Below, piece after piece: positions 1-6,079 of a DNA stretch of 29,967 nt; within the stretch, counting starts at the first letter, position 1, and the number at the start of each line of letters is the position of its first letter. Source of the DNA: a virus; the IMG/VR virus record IMGVR_UViG_3300042307_002248, positions 1-29,967 of that record; one strand, given 5' to 3'. The notes beneath the pieces were generated by a model. That model had not been told where the DNA came from. It ran no database searches and saw nothing but the letters and a program-made list of their open reading frames with translations. A program made the position numbers and the translations under genes.

Positions 1-2
1 TG

Positions 3-332
3 CGATTCCTCAAGCAGATCGACGCGTAGACGCCAGCGGATCGCGAGCTGCACCTGATCGTCGACAATTACGCCACCCATCAACACGCCAAGGTCAGAGC
101 CTGGCTCGCAAAACACCCCCTTTTCCAACTGCACTTTACACCTACAAGCGCATCGTGGCTGAACAGGGTGGAACGCTTCTTTCGAGACCTGACCACTCGT
201 CGTTTGCGCGAAGAAATCTTCCATAGCGTAGCTGAACTCGAGGCAGCCATAGCCGCATACATCGCCTCTCACAATCTCTCGCCAAAACCCTTTATCTAGA
301 CTGCCTGAGCCTCCGATATCCTATCCGCAAAA
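3..332 (+). pseudogene. IS630-family transposase, C-terminal remnant with several stops
   Basis: This is the C-terminal DDE-endonuclease part of an IS630-family transposase. The readable frame contains the signature stretches LIVDNYATH, LHFTPTSASWLNRVERFF and LTTRRLREE, followed by AELEAAIAAYI and NLSPKPFI. The frame is broken by an amber stop at 27-29, a second amber at 297-299 where the family normally has Trp (PKPFIW), and an opal at 306-308. Homologous codons (ASDILSAK) continue to about 332. The N-terminal part lies outside the window or is lost. With three stops it cannot encode a working transposase, so it marks an old insertion at the edge of the accessory region. Confidence 0.85.
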
Positions 333-352
333 CGGACACAGGTGTCCGTTTT
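329..352. repeat. 11-bp perfect inverted repeat (hairpin)
   Basis: The arms AAAACGGACAC (329-339) and GTGTCCGTTTT (342-352) are perfectly complementary and separated by 2 nt. The element sits directly after the transposase remnant and 18 bp before the stop of the convergent chimeric ORF. It could be the IS terminal region or a bidirectional terminator, since it has A-rich and T-rich flanks. I cannot decide between these. Confidence 0.6.
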
Positions 353-369
353 GTGGGTGGGGGTGCTGA

Positions 370-1575
370 CTAGGCGGCGATTGGCAGGTCTATACACGGT
401 TGTAGTGGATCGGCGGCCAGGTTGGTAGATGCGGTCGGAGCGATGTGCGCAACGTGGGCGGCAACGACCGGCGTTGGCAGGATGCCAAAGAACTGCTCGG
501 CCTGGGCGGGGGTTTTGAGGTCGAGGTAGTGCTTGCGGATGATGCTTTCCGAGTTGCCCGCCTGGAGCGCCGCCTCGCCCATCGACCTGTATTTGGCGAC
601 GTGCATCGAAATGAACGTGTGCCGCATGATGTCGTGGGACAGATCGAATTTTTCGGCAACCGGATCGAGGGAGGGCTCGCCACGCAGGCGGTTGAGCAGA
701 CCCACAGGGATAACAAGCGCCCCACCGAGGGCAACGGGGGTGCCGTTGACGATGTGACGCATGGATTGAAGCTCTTTACGGCGATTCTCCAAGCGGCCTT
801 CTAGGTCGGATACGGTGCGCCGGGTGTTTTCGAGATTCAGGCGCACGTCTTTGCCGGCGTCTTGGTCTTCCTTGAGCTTGAGCCAGCGGTCGGACCAGAA
901 GGCGATTTCCTGGGTCAGGCGTTCATGGACGGCGGCGAGGGTTTTATCGACGTGGGCGATGCGGCGGCTGGCGACTTCCTCGTAGTGCTGGGGAACGAGG
1001 TCACCGGCGGCGAGACCGAGGGCACGTTTTTCCTGGTCGGCGCAAATCCATGGCGCGTCCAGAATCGCGGTGAGAAGCGGTCGGTCTGCTGGGGCCAGCG
1101 GCTCCAGGTCGAGGTGAGGTGCCCAGCCGGCGAAGGTGGCCGAGCCGTCGGGAGAGACGCGGACGAATTGGAGGCGCTTGGACAACACCTGGCCATCACC
1201 GGAGGTGATTTCGTGGGTGAGGAGAAACAGCAGGTGGGGCTCGGTGCCCTCGTCGGCGGGGTCCACTAGGAGCGCGCCTTGGCGGAGCAAGTTGCCGTTT
1301 TGCTCCAGGATGAGGTCGCTCATCGAGAGCAGCAGCGGGTGTCCGGGATGAAGCAGTTGGGCGAAGGCTACGCCGGGGCGATCAAGCGGGCGGACGGCTT
1401 CCTTGGTGAAGCACACGCGCTCGTAGCGCTTGAGCACGGGGGCGAAATCGCGCCGGTTGCGGCCGGTGATGAGGCGGTCGCGCTCGCGGATGCCTGAGAG
1501 GGGGCCGGCGATGGTGAGGGCGAGGCCAGCGGCTTTGCCGAGAAAGGAGAGGACGTGGAGGAGTTTGGTGGGCAT
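370..1575 (-). pseudogene. Chimeric ORF: phage small protein + DISARM-type helicase C-terminus + integrase C-terminus
   Basis: An open frame of about 401 aa is assembled from three unrelated pieces. Residues 1 to about 28 (MPTKLLHVLSFLGKAAGLAL...) match the start of the intact small phage protein at 22551-22745. The next roughly 285 residues match the C-terminal region of SNF2-type helicases of the DISARM drmD kind, with DRLITGRN, GHPLL, LTQEIAFWSDRWLKLKEDQ and VALGGALVIPVGLL. The last 80 or so residues (LSHDIMRHTFISMHVAKY...KHYLDL) match the C-terminus of the integrase at 3905-5119. The helicase part has no Walker motifs, and the integrase part lacks the first catalytic Arg, so neither activity is expected. 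The start is ATG at 1575, as in the intact paralogue; the frame also extends upstream to a TTG at 1596. The frame has stayed open, so a recent origin or some retained function is possible. Confidence 0.75.
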
Positions 1576-1589
1576 ACGCCTCTCGCCTC

Positions 1590-1597
1590 GTGTCAAC
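1590..1597 (-). promoter_or_regulatory. GTTGACAC box before the chimeric ORF
   Basis: Read on the minus strand, GTTGACAC ends 14 nt before the ATG at 1575. The same box at the same distance precedes the intact paralogue at 22745, so it was copied together with the 5' end of that gene. Its role is unknown. Confidence 0.5.
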
Positions 1598-1605
1598 TCG
1601 GCGGA

Positions 1606-1635
1606 AGTAGCGAGTAGCGTGTAGCGGGTAGGTCG
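1606..1635. repeat. Degenerate heptanucleotide repeat, GAGTAGN type
   Basis: Successive 7-bp units of the form (G/A)AGTAGC, GAGTAGC, GTGTAGC, GGGTAGG lead into GTCGGAG units. The tract lies in the gap upstream of the chimeric ORF. The same unit family is found at 3314-3360, 24044-24080 and 27627-27680. Confidence 0.7.
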
Positions 1636-1652
1636 GAGACGGAGGGCGGAAT

Positions 1653-1713
1653 CGGAGGGTTACACAGAGGCGGATGGGAGGTCGGATGAGGGCACGGAGG
1701 ACGGTCGGGCGGA
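1653..1713. repeat. Dispersed ~60-bp phage intergenic repeat, copy A
   Basis: This block has the core GGGTTACACNGAGG followed by CGGATGGGAGGTCGGATGAG and GGCACGGAG. Near-identical copies lie at 2650-2710 and 22783-22829, with a shorter one near 3070-3092. The copy at 22783 sits between two small phage genes, so this marks a duplicated phage intergenic segment. From here to 1996 I see only short G-rich direct repeats, such as ACCTGAGGGCGG twice, and no gene. Confidence 0.7.
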
Positions 1714-1996
1714 GGGAAACCTGAGGGCGGAAACTTGAGACCTGAGGGCGGATGTCGATCCGAGGACAGATGCCAGAGGTCAGCGGTCAGTTCGGACTCG
1801 GCGGGTGAGAACGATTAAGAGTAGGAGAACGAGAACGATTGCCGGAGGGGCTAGGCGTGGACCGCGAGGCGAGCGTCCCATCTTGTGCTATAACAGGTCG
1901 GATTCACCGGGTAAAAGAAGCGGCAGGGGTTGAGAGGAAAAACTTGAATGGAAACGGCCGACTTGCCTGGCAGGTAGAAATGAGCAGAGTGGGCCC

Positions 1997-2188
1997 ATGA
2001 CCGCTTACGAAGTCATCGACCAAATCAAAGCCCTGCCGCTGGCCGAGCGCGCCAAGGTGCTCGACTTCGTGCACGAGTTGGATGCTCGCAGCGCCCCGGT
2101 GCGCCAAGCCGAAGACCGTGCATTTAACGAGGCGGCTGGATGGGTTTTTGGCGAGCACGCGGATTTGATGCGCAAGCTGAGCCAGTGA
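1997..2188 (+). CDS. Small antitoxin of a Doc/Fic-type toxin-antitoxin pair
   Basis: This 63-aa protein starts MTAYEVIDQIKALPLAER and continues KVLDFVHEL, a pattern shared by small antitoxins encoded directly before death-on-curing toxins. It would bind and neutralise the toxin encoded immediately downstream, and such antitoxins often repress their own operon. Its TGA overlaps the GTG start of the toxin (GTGA), the expected translational coupling. No strong ribosome-binding site is visible before the ATG. The assignment rests on size, the N-terminal motif and the neighbour; there is no recognisable DNA-binding domain, so autoregulation is uncertain. Confidence 0.75.
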   Translation: MTAYEVIDQIKALPLAERAKVLDFVHELDARSAPVRQAEDRAFNEAAGWVFGEHADLMRKLSQ

Positions 2189-2572
2189 ACGAGGAGCCGT
2201 TTTTTTTTATCGGTGCCGCAGGTTGCCGCGCTGCATCGCTTCGCCTTGGAGCAGCACGGCGGCCAGGACGGCTTGCGGGATGCCGCCGCCTTTGAAAGCG
2301 CAGTCCAGCAACCGCGCAACGTGTGGTTTTATGCGGGTGGCGATCTCTTCGAGGTGGCGGCGGCTTACGCCTTCCATCTGGCCGAGTCGCAAGCCTTCCT
2401 GGATGGGAATAAACGCACCGGCATGGCGGCCGCGCTGACCTTTCTGCGGCTTAACGGAAAAACCCTCACCCGGCACACCGACGAGCTTTACGCGGCGATG
2501 ATTGCGATTTCGGCCCGGCAAATGGGCAAGTCGGAGCTGGCTGCGTTATTCCGTCGGTTGTGTGGGGCGTAA
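2185..2572 (+). pseudogene. doc: Doc/Fic-family toxin, frameshifted at a T9 run
   Basis: The downstream frame gives PQVAALHRFALEQHGGQDGLR, an FYAGGD segment, and the Fic-like core HLAESQAFLDGNKRTG. This matches death-on-curing (Doc) toxins, which modify translation factor EF-Tu in the characterised case. The natural start is GTG at 2185, overlapping the antitoxin stop and reading MNEEPFF, but nine T residues at 2200-2208 throw it out of frame. With eight T residues the sequence reads MNEEPFFLSVPQVAAL, giving a normal length of about 128 aa. The catalytic His of the HPFxxGNKR motif is Gln here (QAFLDGNKR), a variant I have seen in other Doc-like proteins. The run may be a true mutation, a phase-variable or slippage site, or a sequencing error. 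An in-frame start at 2213 would lack the N-terminal helix. Confidence 0.75.
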
Positions 2573-3104
2573 ATGGGACCTCAGGGGGTGATTTTCAGGT
2601 TTTGAAGGAATCGTTCGAGGTCTTCCGCACGGTAAGGGAGGACGGATTTTGGAGGGTTACACCGAGGCGGATGGGAGGTCGGATGAGGGCACGGAGGACG
2701 GTCGGGCGGATTACCGGACTCGGGGGGAGGTGGACGGAGGACTGATGACGGGGGGCGGATTTCGGATTGGTACAAATAGGAGGGCGGACGAGCGATTGGG
2801 GCAAATTGAGCGCTTATTATGCCCTGCCTTTAATAAGGAGGTCGGTGCGGTCGCATGTTAAAGGTAGCGCATACTATGGCGCACGAACCACCACCCCTCG
2901 GCGCCCTTCGCGCGGGAATCCTGGCCAGAAATCGGCCAAAAGTTAACACGTCGGGTTAACATGTATTAAAAGTGGCGGTTTTCTTTACATGTTTTGGCGA
3001 CGTGCAAAGAAACCCTGGATTTCCTTGCAGCATGGTCACTGCCCTCACGCCATTTCACGGCGTAGTGCGGAGGTCGGACGAGGGCACGGAGTAAGGCGCT
3101 GGAA
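2573..3104. other. Intergenic region with decayed phage fragments and dispersed repeats
   Basis: No convincing gene is present. On the minus strand, 2580-2640 reads ...LPYRAEDLERFLQNLKITP then a stop, which looks like the C-terminal end of a lost gene running in from repeat DNA. Copy B of the dispersed phage repeat lies at 2650-2710, followed by G-rich degenerate repeats to about 2770. Two GTTAAC sites flank ACGTCGG near 2942-2960, a possible operator. A short copy of the dispersed repeat lies at about 3070-3092, just before the next gene. Confidence 0.55.
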
Positions 3105-3302
3105 TCAGTCTTCGGGGGCGGGTTTGGCGTTGCGGTCGCGGATCTCGCGGCGGATGCGGAGGCAGAGGTAAACGAGGGTCGCGAGGCCGACCATGAGGCC
3201 GACGTAAGCGTTGAGGCGTTCGAGGGTCGTGAAGGCGAAAAAGCCCACCGCGCCGTGGTACGGCACCGGGTCGCGGAGGATGGAAAGGGTGGCGGGGAGC
3301 AT
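3105..3302 (-). CDS. Small single-span membrane protein, holin-like (copy 1)
   Basis: The 65-aa protein starts MLPATLSILRDPVPYHGAVG. It has a hydrophobic segment (LNAYVGLMVGLATLVYLCL, about residues 30-48) followed by a basic and acidic tail, RIRREIRDRNAKPAPED. It is nearly identical to the protein at 22848-23045, differing in the tail at I/V. Size, one membrane segment and a charged C-terminus fit a phage holin or small inner-membrane accessory protein, but no lysis gene is visible nearby, so function is open. Here it follows a terminator and a small wHTH gene instead of the capsid gene, so this is a duplicated or displaced prophage segment. Confidence 0.65.
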   Translation of the reverse strand: MLPATLSILRDPVPYHGAVGFFAFTTLERLNAYVGLMVGLATLVYLCLRIRREIRDRNAKPAPED

Positions 3303-3313
3303 GGCTGGAAAAA

Positions 3314-3360
3314 AGTAGCGAGTAGTGAGTAGCGGGTAGCGAGTAGGTCGGAGGTCGGAG
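3314..3360. repeat. Degenerate heptanucleotide repeat, GAGTAGN type
   Basis: Units such as AAGTAGC, GAGTAGT, GAGTAGC, GGGTAGC and GAGTAGG run in tandem and pass into GAGGTCG units. The tract begins 12 bp upstream of the ATG of the small membrane protein on the minus strand. The other copy of that gene, at 23045, has G/C-rich repeat DNA but not this tract, so the tract is not a fixed part of the gene. Confidence 0.75.
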
Positions 3361-3397
3361 GGGCCGAGCTGGAGCTCCGCGGTCCGGGGGGAGGCAT

Positions 3398-3432
3398 AAA
3401 AAGGGGCGGCGGTCGTCTTCGACCGGCCGCCC
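3398..3432 (-). terminator. Rho-independent terminator (minus strand)
   Basis: On the minus strand a GGGCGGC-CGGTCG arm pairs with CGACCGCCGCCC around an AAGA loop, with one bulged C, and is followed by CTTTTT. It matches the terminator after the capsid gene at 23075-23108. It therefore looks like a copied capsid-gene 3' end that now separates the wHTH gene from the small membrane protein gene. Confidence 0.75.
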
Positions 3433-3502
3433 GTGGTGCGCTCTTTGTGGCTGGCGGTTATCCGATGCCCCAAACGCCCAAACAATGCGCCCCTCAGTCG
3501 AT

Positions 3503-3516
3503 TCCCTGCGCAGGGA
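3503..3516. repeat. 14-bp perfect palindrome
   Basis: TCCCTGCGCAGGGA is fully self-complementary without a loop, the form expected of a dimeric regulator's operator. It lies 29 bp downstream of the small wHTH gene. There is no direct evidence of what binds it. Confidence 0.35.
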
Positions 3517-3544
3517 CACGACGCAACACGACTCCACGCTACTT

Positions 3545-3790
3545 TTAACCTCGGGCGGGGATTTTGAGTTTGGTGCGGATATGGAGCGAAACCTCGGCTG
3601 GATCATAATAGACGAAGTGGCCAACGCGGTGATGAGGAATGCGGCGGAGTTTGGACCATTCGCGCAGGGTGCGGATGGAGGGCTCGCGACCGGCGGGGAA
3701 AATGCCACTGGCGCGAAGGCCGACGATGTCGGTGAGTTGCGCGTTGATTGGTAGGTTGAAGCAGGGAGGTGAAACGGTGGGTGGGTTCAT
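3545..3790 (-). CDS. Small winged-HTH / excisionase-like protein
   Basis: The 81-aa protein from ATG 3790 contains PSIRTLREWSKLRRIPHHRV, then GHFVYYDPAEVSLHI. This layout (HTH helix pair, basic wing, tyrosine-rich wing strand, short C-terminal helix) is that of MerR/excisionase-like DNA-binding proteins, such as 'helix-turn-helix domain' proteins of prophages. Position next to the integrase suggests a recombination directionality factor or a phage regulator; this is inference. A GTTGACAC box lies 14 nt before the ATG. The gene is bracketed by terminators at 3830-3859 (upstream, ending the integrase unit) and 3398-3432 (downstream), so it appears to be transcribed alone. An upstream start at 3829 would run through the box and is not favoured. 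Confidence 0.6.
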   Translation of the reverse strand: MNPPTVSPPCFNLPINAQLTDIVGLRASGIFPAGREPSIRTLREWSKLRRIPHHRVGHFVYYDPAEVSLHIRTKLKIPARG

Positions 3791-3804
3791 GCGGTGAACG
3801 CGGG

Positions 3805-3812
3805 GTGTCAAC
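3805..3812 (-). promoter_or_regulatory. GTTGACAC box before the wHTH gene
   Basis: GTTGACAC on the minus strand lies 14 nt before ATG 3790. Only about 40 bp separate the upstream terminator from this start codon. If the gene has its own promoter, that promoter must include or overlap this box. Confidence 0.5.
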
Positions 3813-3829
3813 GTGTCGGGTGACGGCAC

Positions 3830-3859
3830 AAAAAAGCCCGTACCGGTGAGGGTGCGGGC
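3830..3859 (-). terminator. Rho-independent terminator after the integrase gene
   Basis: On the minus strand GCCCGCACC pairs with GGTACGGGC (one mismatch) around a CTCACC loop, followed directly by TTTTTT. It is 45 bp downstream of the integrase stop at 3905. Confidence 0.75.
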
Positions 3860-3904
3860 GGTTTGGATGGGGTGGCGTGGTTGCGACCGGTGGTTCCAGT
3901 GGGC

Positions 3905-5119
3905 TTACGCGGCGATAGCCAGGGGCAGCGCATCCAATGGCGTGACCGTGGCCGTGGCGACGGCAACGACCGGCGTCGGCAGGATGCCGAAGAACTGGTC
4001 GGCCTCGGCTGGCGTCTTGAGGTCGAGGTAGTGCTTGCGGATGATGCTCTCGGAATTACCCGCCTGGAGCGCCGCCTCGCCCATCGAGCGGTATTTGGCG
4101 ACGTGCATAGAAATGAACGTGTGGCGCATGATGTCGTGGGAGAGGCCGAACTTTTCGGCGATGCGCGCCCGCTGGTGTTGCAGGTTTTTAGGGATGATCG
4201 GGAAGCGGCTGATTGGGTATGCGGTTAACCAGGCGGCGAGGTTGGCGGGAATGGTGACGTTGCGCTTCATGCGGACTTTGGAGACCTCGGGCTCGATCAG
4301 GATGACTCCGGTATCGAGCCGGATGTGTTCGGGCTGAAGTTTGAAGATTTCACCGGTGCGCACACAGGGACGAATCCCGGCGAAGAGCGCCAAGGCGAAG
4401 AACGGCACCAATGCTCCGCCGTCGATCTGCTCAACGTGGCGCATGAGGGCGGCGGACTGCTCGGCGTTCAGGGTTTTGGCCGAACCGCGACGATGGGCGA
4501 TGCGTAGGTGGGGCACCTTTTCCAGCGGATTGGCAGCCACCCAGTCCTGACAGAAGGCGAACTTGAAAAAGGTGAACAGGATGCCACGCCGGTTGTTAAA
4601 GGTCTTCGGCTTGGGGGTGCCGCGGTGGCAATGGGCGGCGAGGACGTCGCGGGAGAGCTCCGCCATTGCTTTGCGGGGAAACCACTTTTTGAGGTCTTCG
4701 AGGCGGACGCGGATGTCCTTGAGCTGGCACTCGGACAGCATGCCGTTGGTGTTCTCTCTTTTCTTGGTTTCGAGGTAGGCGGCGACTGCGTCCGCCAGAG
4801 TGATCTCGCGTTCAGGGGCGCGGTAATTGGCGAGTGCGTACTCTAAATAGAACTCAAGCGACTTGGGCGCACCGGCCAGACGACGGAACGCGGCCTCGGC
4901 TTCGTGGAGCTGTTCGTCGGTTAAACGGGTGGCAGTGCTGCGGATGCCGGTATCGGACTGAGCCGCCTTAATATCTAGAGCGTCTTTCTCGGCGCCGGCC
5001 TCGACGCGGGTTTTGAAGTTCTTGCGGATGCGCAGGCCATGGAGGCGGCCATCGACTCGCCAGGAGGTGATGCCGTTACGGTTTACGAAGCGGGAAACGA
5101 TGAATGCGGACGGGGACAT
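3905..5119 (-). CDS. Tyrosine recombinase / phage integrase
   Basis: This 404-aa site-specific recombinase would catalyse integration and excision at the tRNA-Ser site next to it. Residues 1 to about 60 form an arm-binding region, about 105-200 a SAM-like core-binding domain (LADAVAAYLETKKREN), and 210-385 the catalytic domain. Visible catalytic positions are Arg250 (LFAGIRP), a Lys-containing beta-turn (SKVRMKRNV), the HxxR box His329/Arg332 (SHDIMR), and the nucleophile candidate Tyr364 (IRKHYLDL). The usual second His of LGH is Asn (AGNSES), as in the chimeric copy. The ATG at 5119 is preceded by TTGACAT 12 nt upstream. A terminator follows. The gene looks complete, and its last 80 codons are duplicated in the chimeric ORF at 370-1575. 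Confidence 0.93.
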   Translation of the reverse strand: MSPSAFIVSRFVNRNGITSWRVDGRLHGLRIRKNFKTRVEAGAEKDALDIKAAQSDTGIRSTATRLTDEQLHEAEAAFRRLAGAPKSLEFYLEYALANYRAPEREITLADAVAAYLETKKRENTNGMLSECQLKDIRVRLEDLKKWFPRKAMAELSRDVLAAHCHRGTPKPKTFNNRRGILFTFFKFAFCQDWVAANPLEKVPHLRIAHRRGSAKTLNAEQSAALMRHVEQIDGGALVPFFALALFAGIRPCVRTGEIFKLQPEHIRLDTGVILIEPEVSKVRMKRNVTIPANLAAWLTAYPISRFPIIPKNLQHQRARIAEKFGLSHDIMRHTFISMHVAKYRSMGEAALQAGNSESIIRKHYLDLKTPAEADQFFGILPTPVVAVATATVTPLDALPLAIAA

Positions 5120-5123
5120 GTGA

Positions 5124-5132
5124 AGGTTGCCA
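5124..5132 (+). promoter_or_regulatory. Candidate integrase arm-type site AGGTTGCCA
   Basis: This 9-bp sequence is repeated, inverted, at 5336-5344 and 5347-5355 on the other side of the att core. It lies between the integrase start codon and the core, and partly forms an AGGTTG...CAACCT inverted repeat ending at 5149. The position fits arm-type binding sites of tyrosine integrases, but the sites could also be repressor operators. Confidence 0.4.
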
Positions 5133-5139
5133 TGTCAAT
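5132..5139 (-). promoter_or_regulatory. TTGACAT box before the integrase gene
   Basis: ATTGACAT on the minus strand ends 12 nt before ATG 5119. It is a close variant of the GTTGACAC boxes before six other phage starts in this window, and it overlaps the putative arm site by one base. Confidence 0.4.
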
Positions 5140-5192
5140 TGGACAACCTAGTCAGCCCGTTTTGTTAAGTTGCTCAATGTGAGCGAGATAAC

Positions 5193-5217
5193 TGGCGGAG
5201 AGGGAGGGATTCGAACC
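5193..5217 (-). other. tRNA-Ser 3'-end fragment, attachment-site core
   Basis: Read on the minus strand, GGTTCGAATCCCTCCC followed by TCTCCGCCA is the T-arm, 3' acceptor strand, discriminator G and CCA of a bacterial tRNA-Ser. The 5' acceptor, D-arm and anticodon are absent from the adjacent DNA, so this is not a tRNA gene. It is the kind of 3'-end copy left when an element inserts into a tRNA gene. It sits 74 bp upstream of the integrase start. No second copy is visible in the window; the intact tRNA gene should lie at the far end of an element. Confidence 0.8.
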
Positions 5218-5234
5218 GACTTCCCCTGTTTTGC

Positions 5235-5261
5235 CTAAGTCGCGAGTAAGCGCGGACTTAG
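5235..5261. repeat. Hairpin upstream of the att core
   Basis: CTAAGTC at 5235-5241 pairs with GACTTAG at 5255-5261, and GCG pairs with CGC inside the loop. It may be the former end of an element or a terminator; no U-tract is seen. Confidence 0.4.
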
Positions 5262-5335
5262 TTAATTGTTAATGAGTTAGAGCAGCATTAAAAATGCATC
5301 GAAATGCGACAAAGTGAAGCCAGAAACAGGGTTTC

Positions 5336-5355
5336 TGGCAACCTTGTGGCAACCT
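5336..5355 (-). promoter_or_regulatory. Two tandem candidate arm-type sites (AGGTTGCCA, minus strand)
   Basis: TGGCAACCT occurs at 5336-5344 and again at 5347-5355, i.e. two AGGTTGCCA sites on the minus strand separated by 2 bp. Together with the copy at 5124-5132 they flank the tRNA-derived core on both sides. Apart from the repeats in the next entries, I see no gene between the integrase start and 5530. Confidence 0.4.
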
Positions 5356-5402
5356 AGACGGAGCTCATCGCTCCGACACTCGTCGGTGAAATATGCGCCA
5401 AT

Positions 5403-5427
5403 TGTATCCATGTAACGGCGCGACCGC
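5403..5427 (+). repeat. Direct repeat, left copy, flanking the recombinase-ParB cluster
   Basis: A 25-bp sequence beginning TGTATCCATGTAACG is repeated in the same orientation at 9762-9786, with 23 of 25 bases identical (mismatches at positions 16 and 24). The two copies bracket exactly the zinc-finger, recombinase and ParB genes, so they may be the ends or att sites of one mobile unit. Confidence 0.6.
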
Positions 5428-5529
5428 GTTCGCCCCCCCCCACCACCCCGTTCGAGCCCCGTGACTAACGGCTGATAAAATACGGGCTGGGTCGCGATCC
5501 GGACGACCTTCCCTTCACCCTCTTTGCGC

Positions 5530-6058
5530 ATGAATTCATCACGCAAAAAAAACTACTCGTCAGCCCCAGTGTGCCGCGTGCGGTACACCGTTTATTCCTG
5601 AGCCGCGTGCCGCCGGTCGGCAAAAATACTGCACCCGGCCCGCGTGCCAAAAAGTCAGCCATCAGCTGAGTCAAAAGCGTTGGCTCAAAAACAAGAAGGG
5701 CCGGGACTACCACGCCGGTTCCGCCGCTCTCAACCGCGTCCAGGAATGGCGGAAAAACAATCCGAAATACTGGCAACGGCACCTTCCGCATGCGGATACC
5801 GTTGAGGATCAATCCCCTGATTTACGCTCCTTGCTGGCAGTGTTCTTTCCGAAAGATTCCTGCGCTGCGTTACAAGATTCCTGGCCGCCACAAGTCGTTG
5901 CCCTTGTTGGAATCATTGGGTGGCTCCGGGGCCATGCGTTACAAGATATCATCGCCGCCGATTTGAACGAAATCATGGTGCGCGGAAATGCCATCCTGCA
6001 CCCCAGCCCTGCCTCGACTTCTCAACGCAAAACCCGGTCCGCTCGGGCTCCCAGCTAA
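5530..6058 (+). pseudogene. Recombinase-associated zinc-finger protein, frameshifted at an A8 run
   Basis: From about 5552 one frame encodes TTRQPQCAACGTPFIPEPR, then QKYCTRPACQ and SQKRWLKNKKGRDYHAGSAA. The CxxC and CxxxxC pairs suggest a small zinc-binding domain, followed by a basic helical region (VQEWRKNNPKYWQRH). I recognise it as a hypothetical protein that recurs near serine-recombinase genes, with no known function. That frame has no normal start. The ATG at 5530 (MNSSRKK) is in another frame, joined across eight A residues at 5545-5552. With seven A residues it reads MNSSRKKTTRQPQCAAC and gives a 175-aa protein. This may be a mutation, a slippage-controlled gene or a sequencing indel. 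It ends 21 nt before the recombinase gene and probably belongs to its operon. Confidence 0.65.
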
Positions 6059-6079
6059 AACCCTCCGCCTGTCTTAATC

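Noticed and set aside
80-262. Minus-strand frame opposite the transposase remnant
   Set aside because: It is a shadow of the IS630 coding frame, whose protein motifs are on the plus strand.
3355-3708. Minus-strand frame over the terminator and wHTH gene
   Set aside because: It reads through a terminator hairpin and heptad repeats (LPATHYSLL-type peptide), which is a composition artefact.
3805-3812. TTGACA box as an ordinary -35 promoter element
   Set aside because: A -10 element 16-18 bp downstream would lie inside the gene and none resembling TATAAT is present, so a standard promoter cannot serve that start codon.
5440-5465. tRNA T-arm-like stretch (CCCGTTCGAGCCCCGTG)
   Set aside because: The five base pairs either side of the loop are not complementary and there is no acceptor stem or other arm.
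5277-5812. Minus-strand frames over the zinc-finger gene and its upstream DNA
   Set aside because: The plus strand encodes the CxxC/CxxxxC protein with a clear downstream frame; the minus frames have no recognisable motif.
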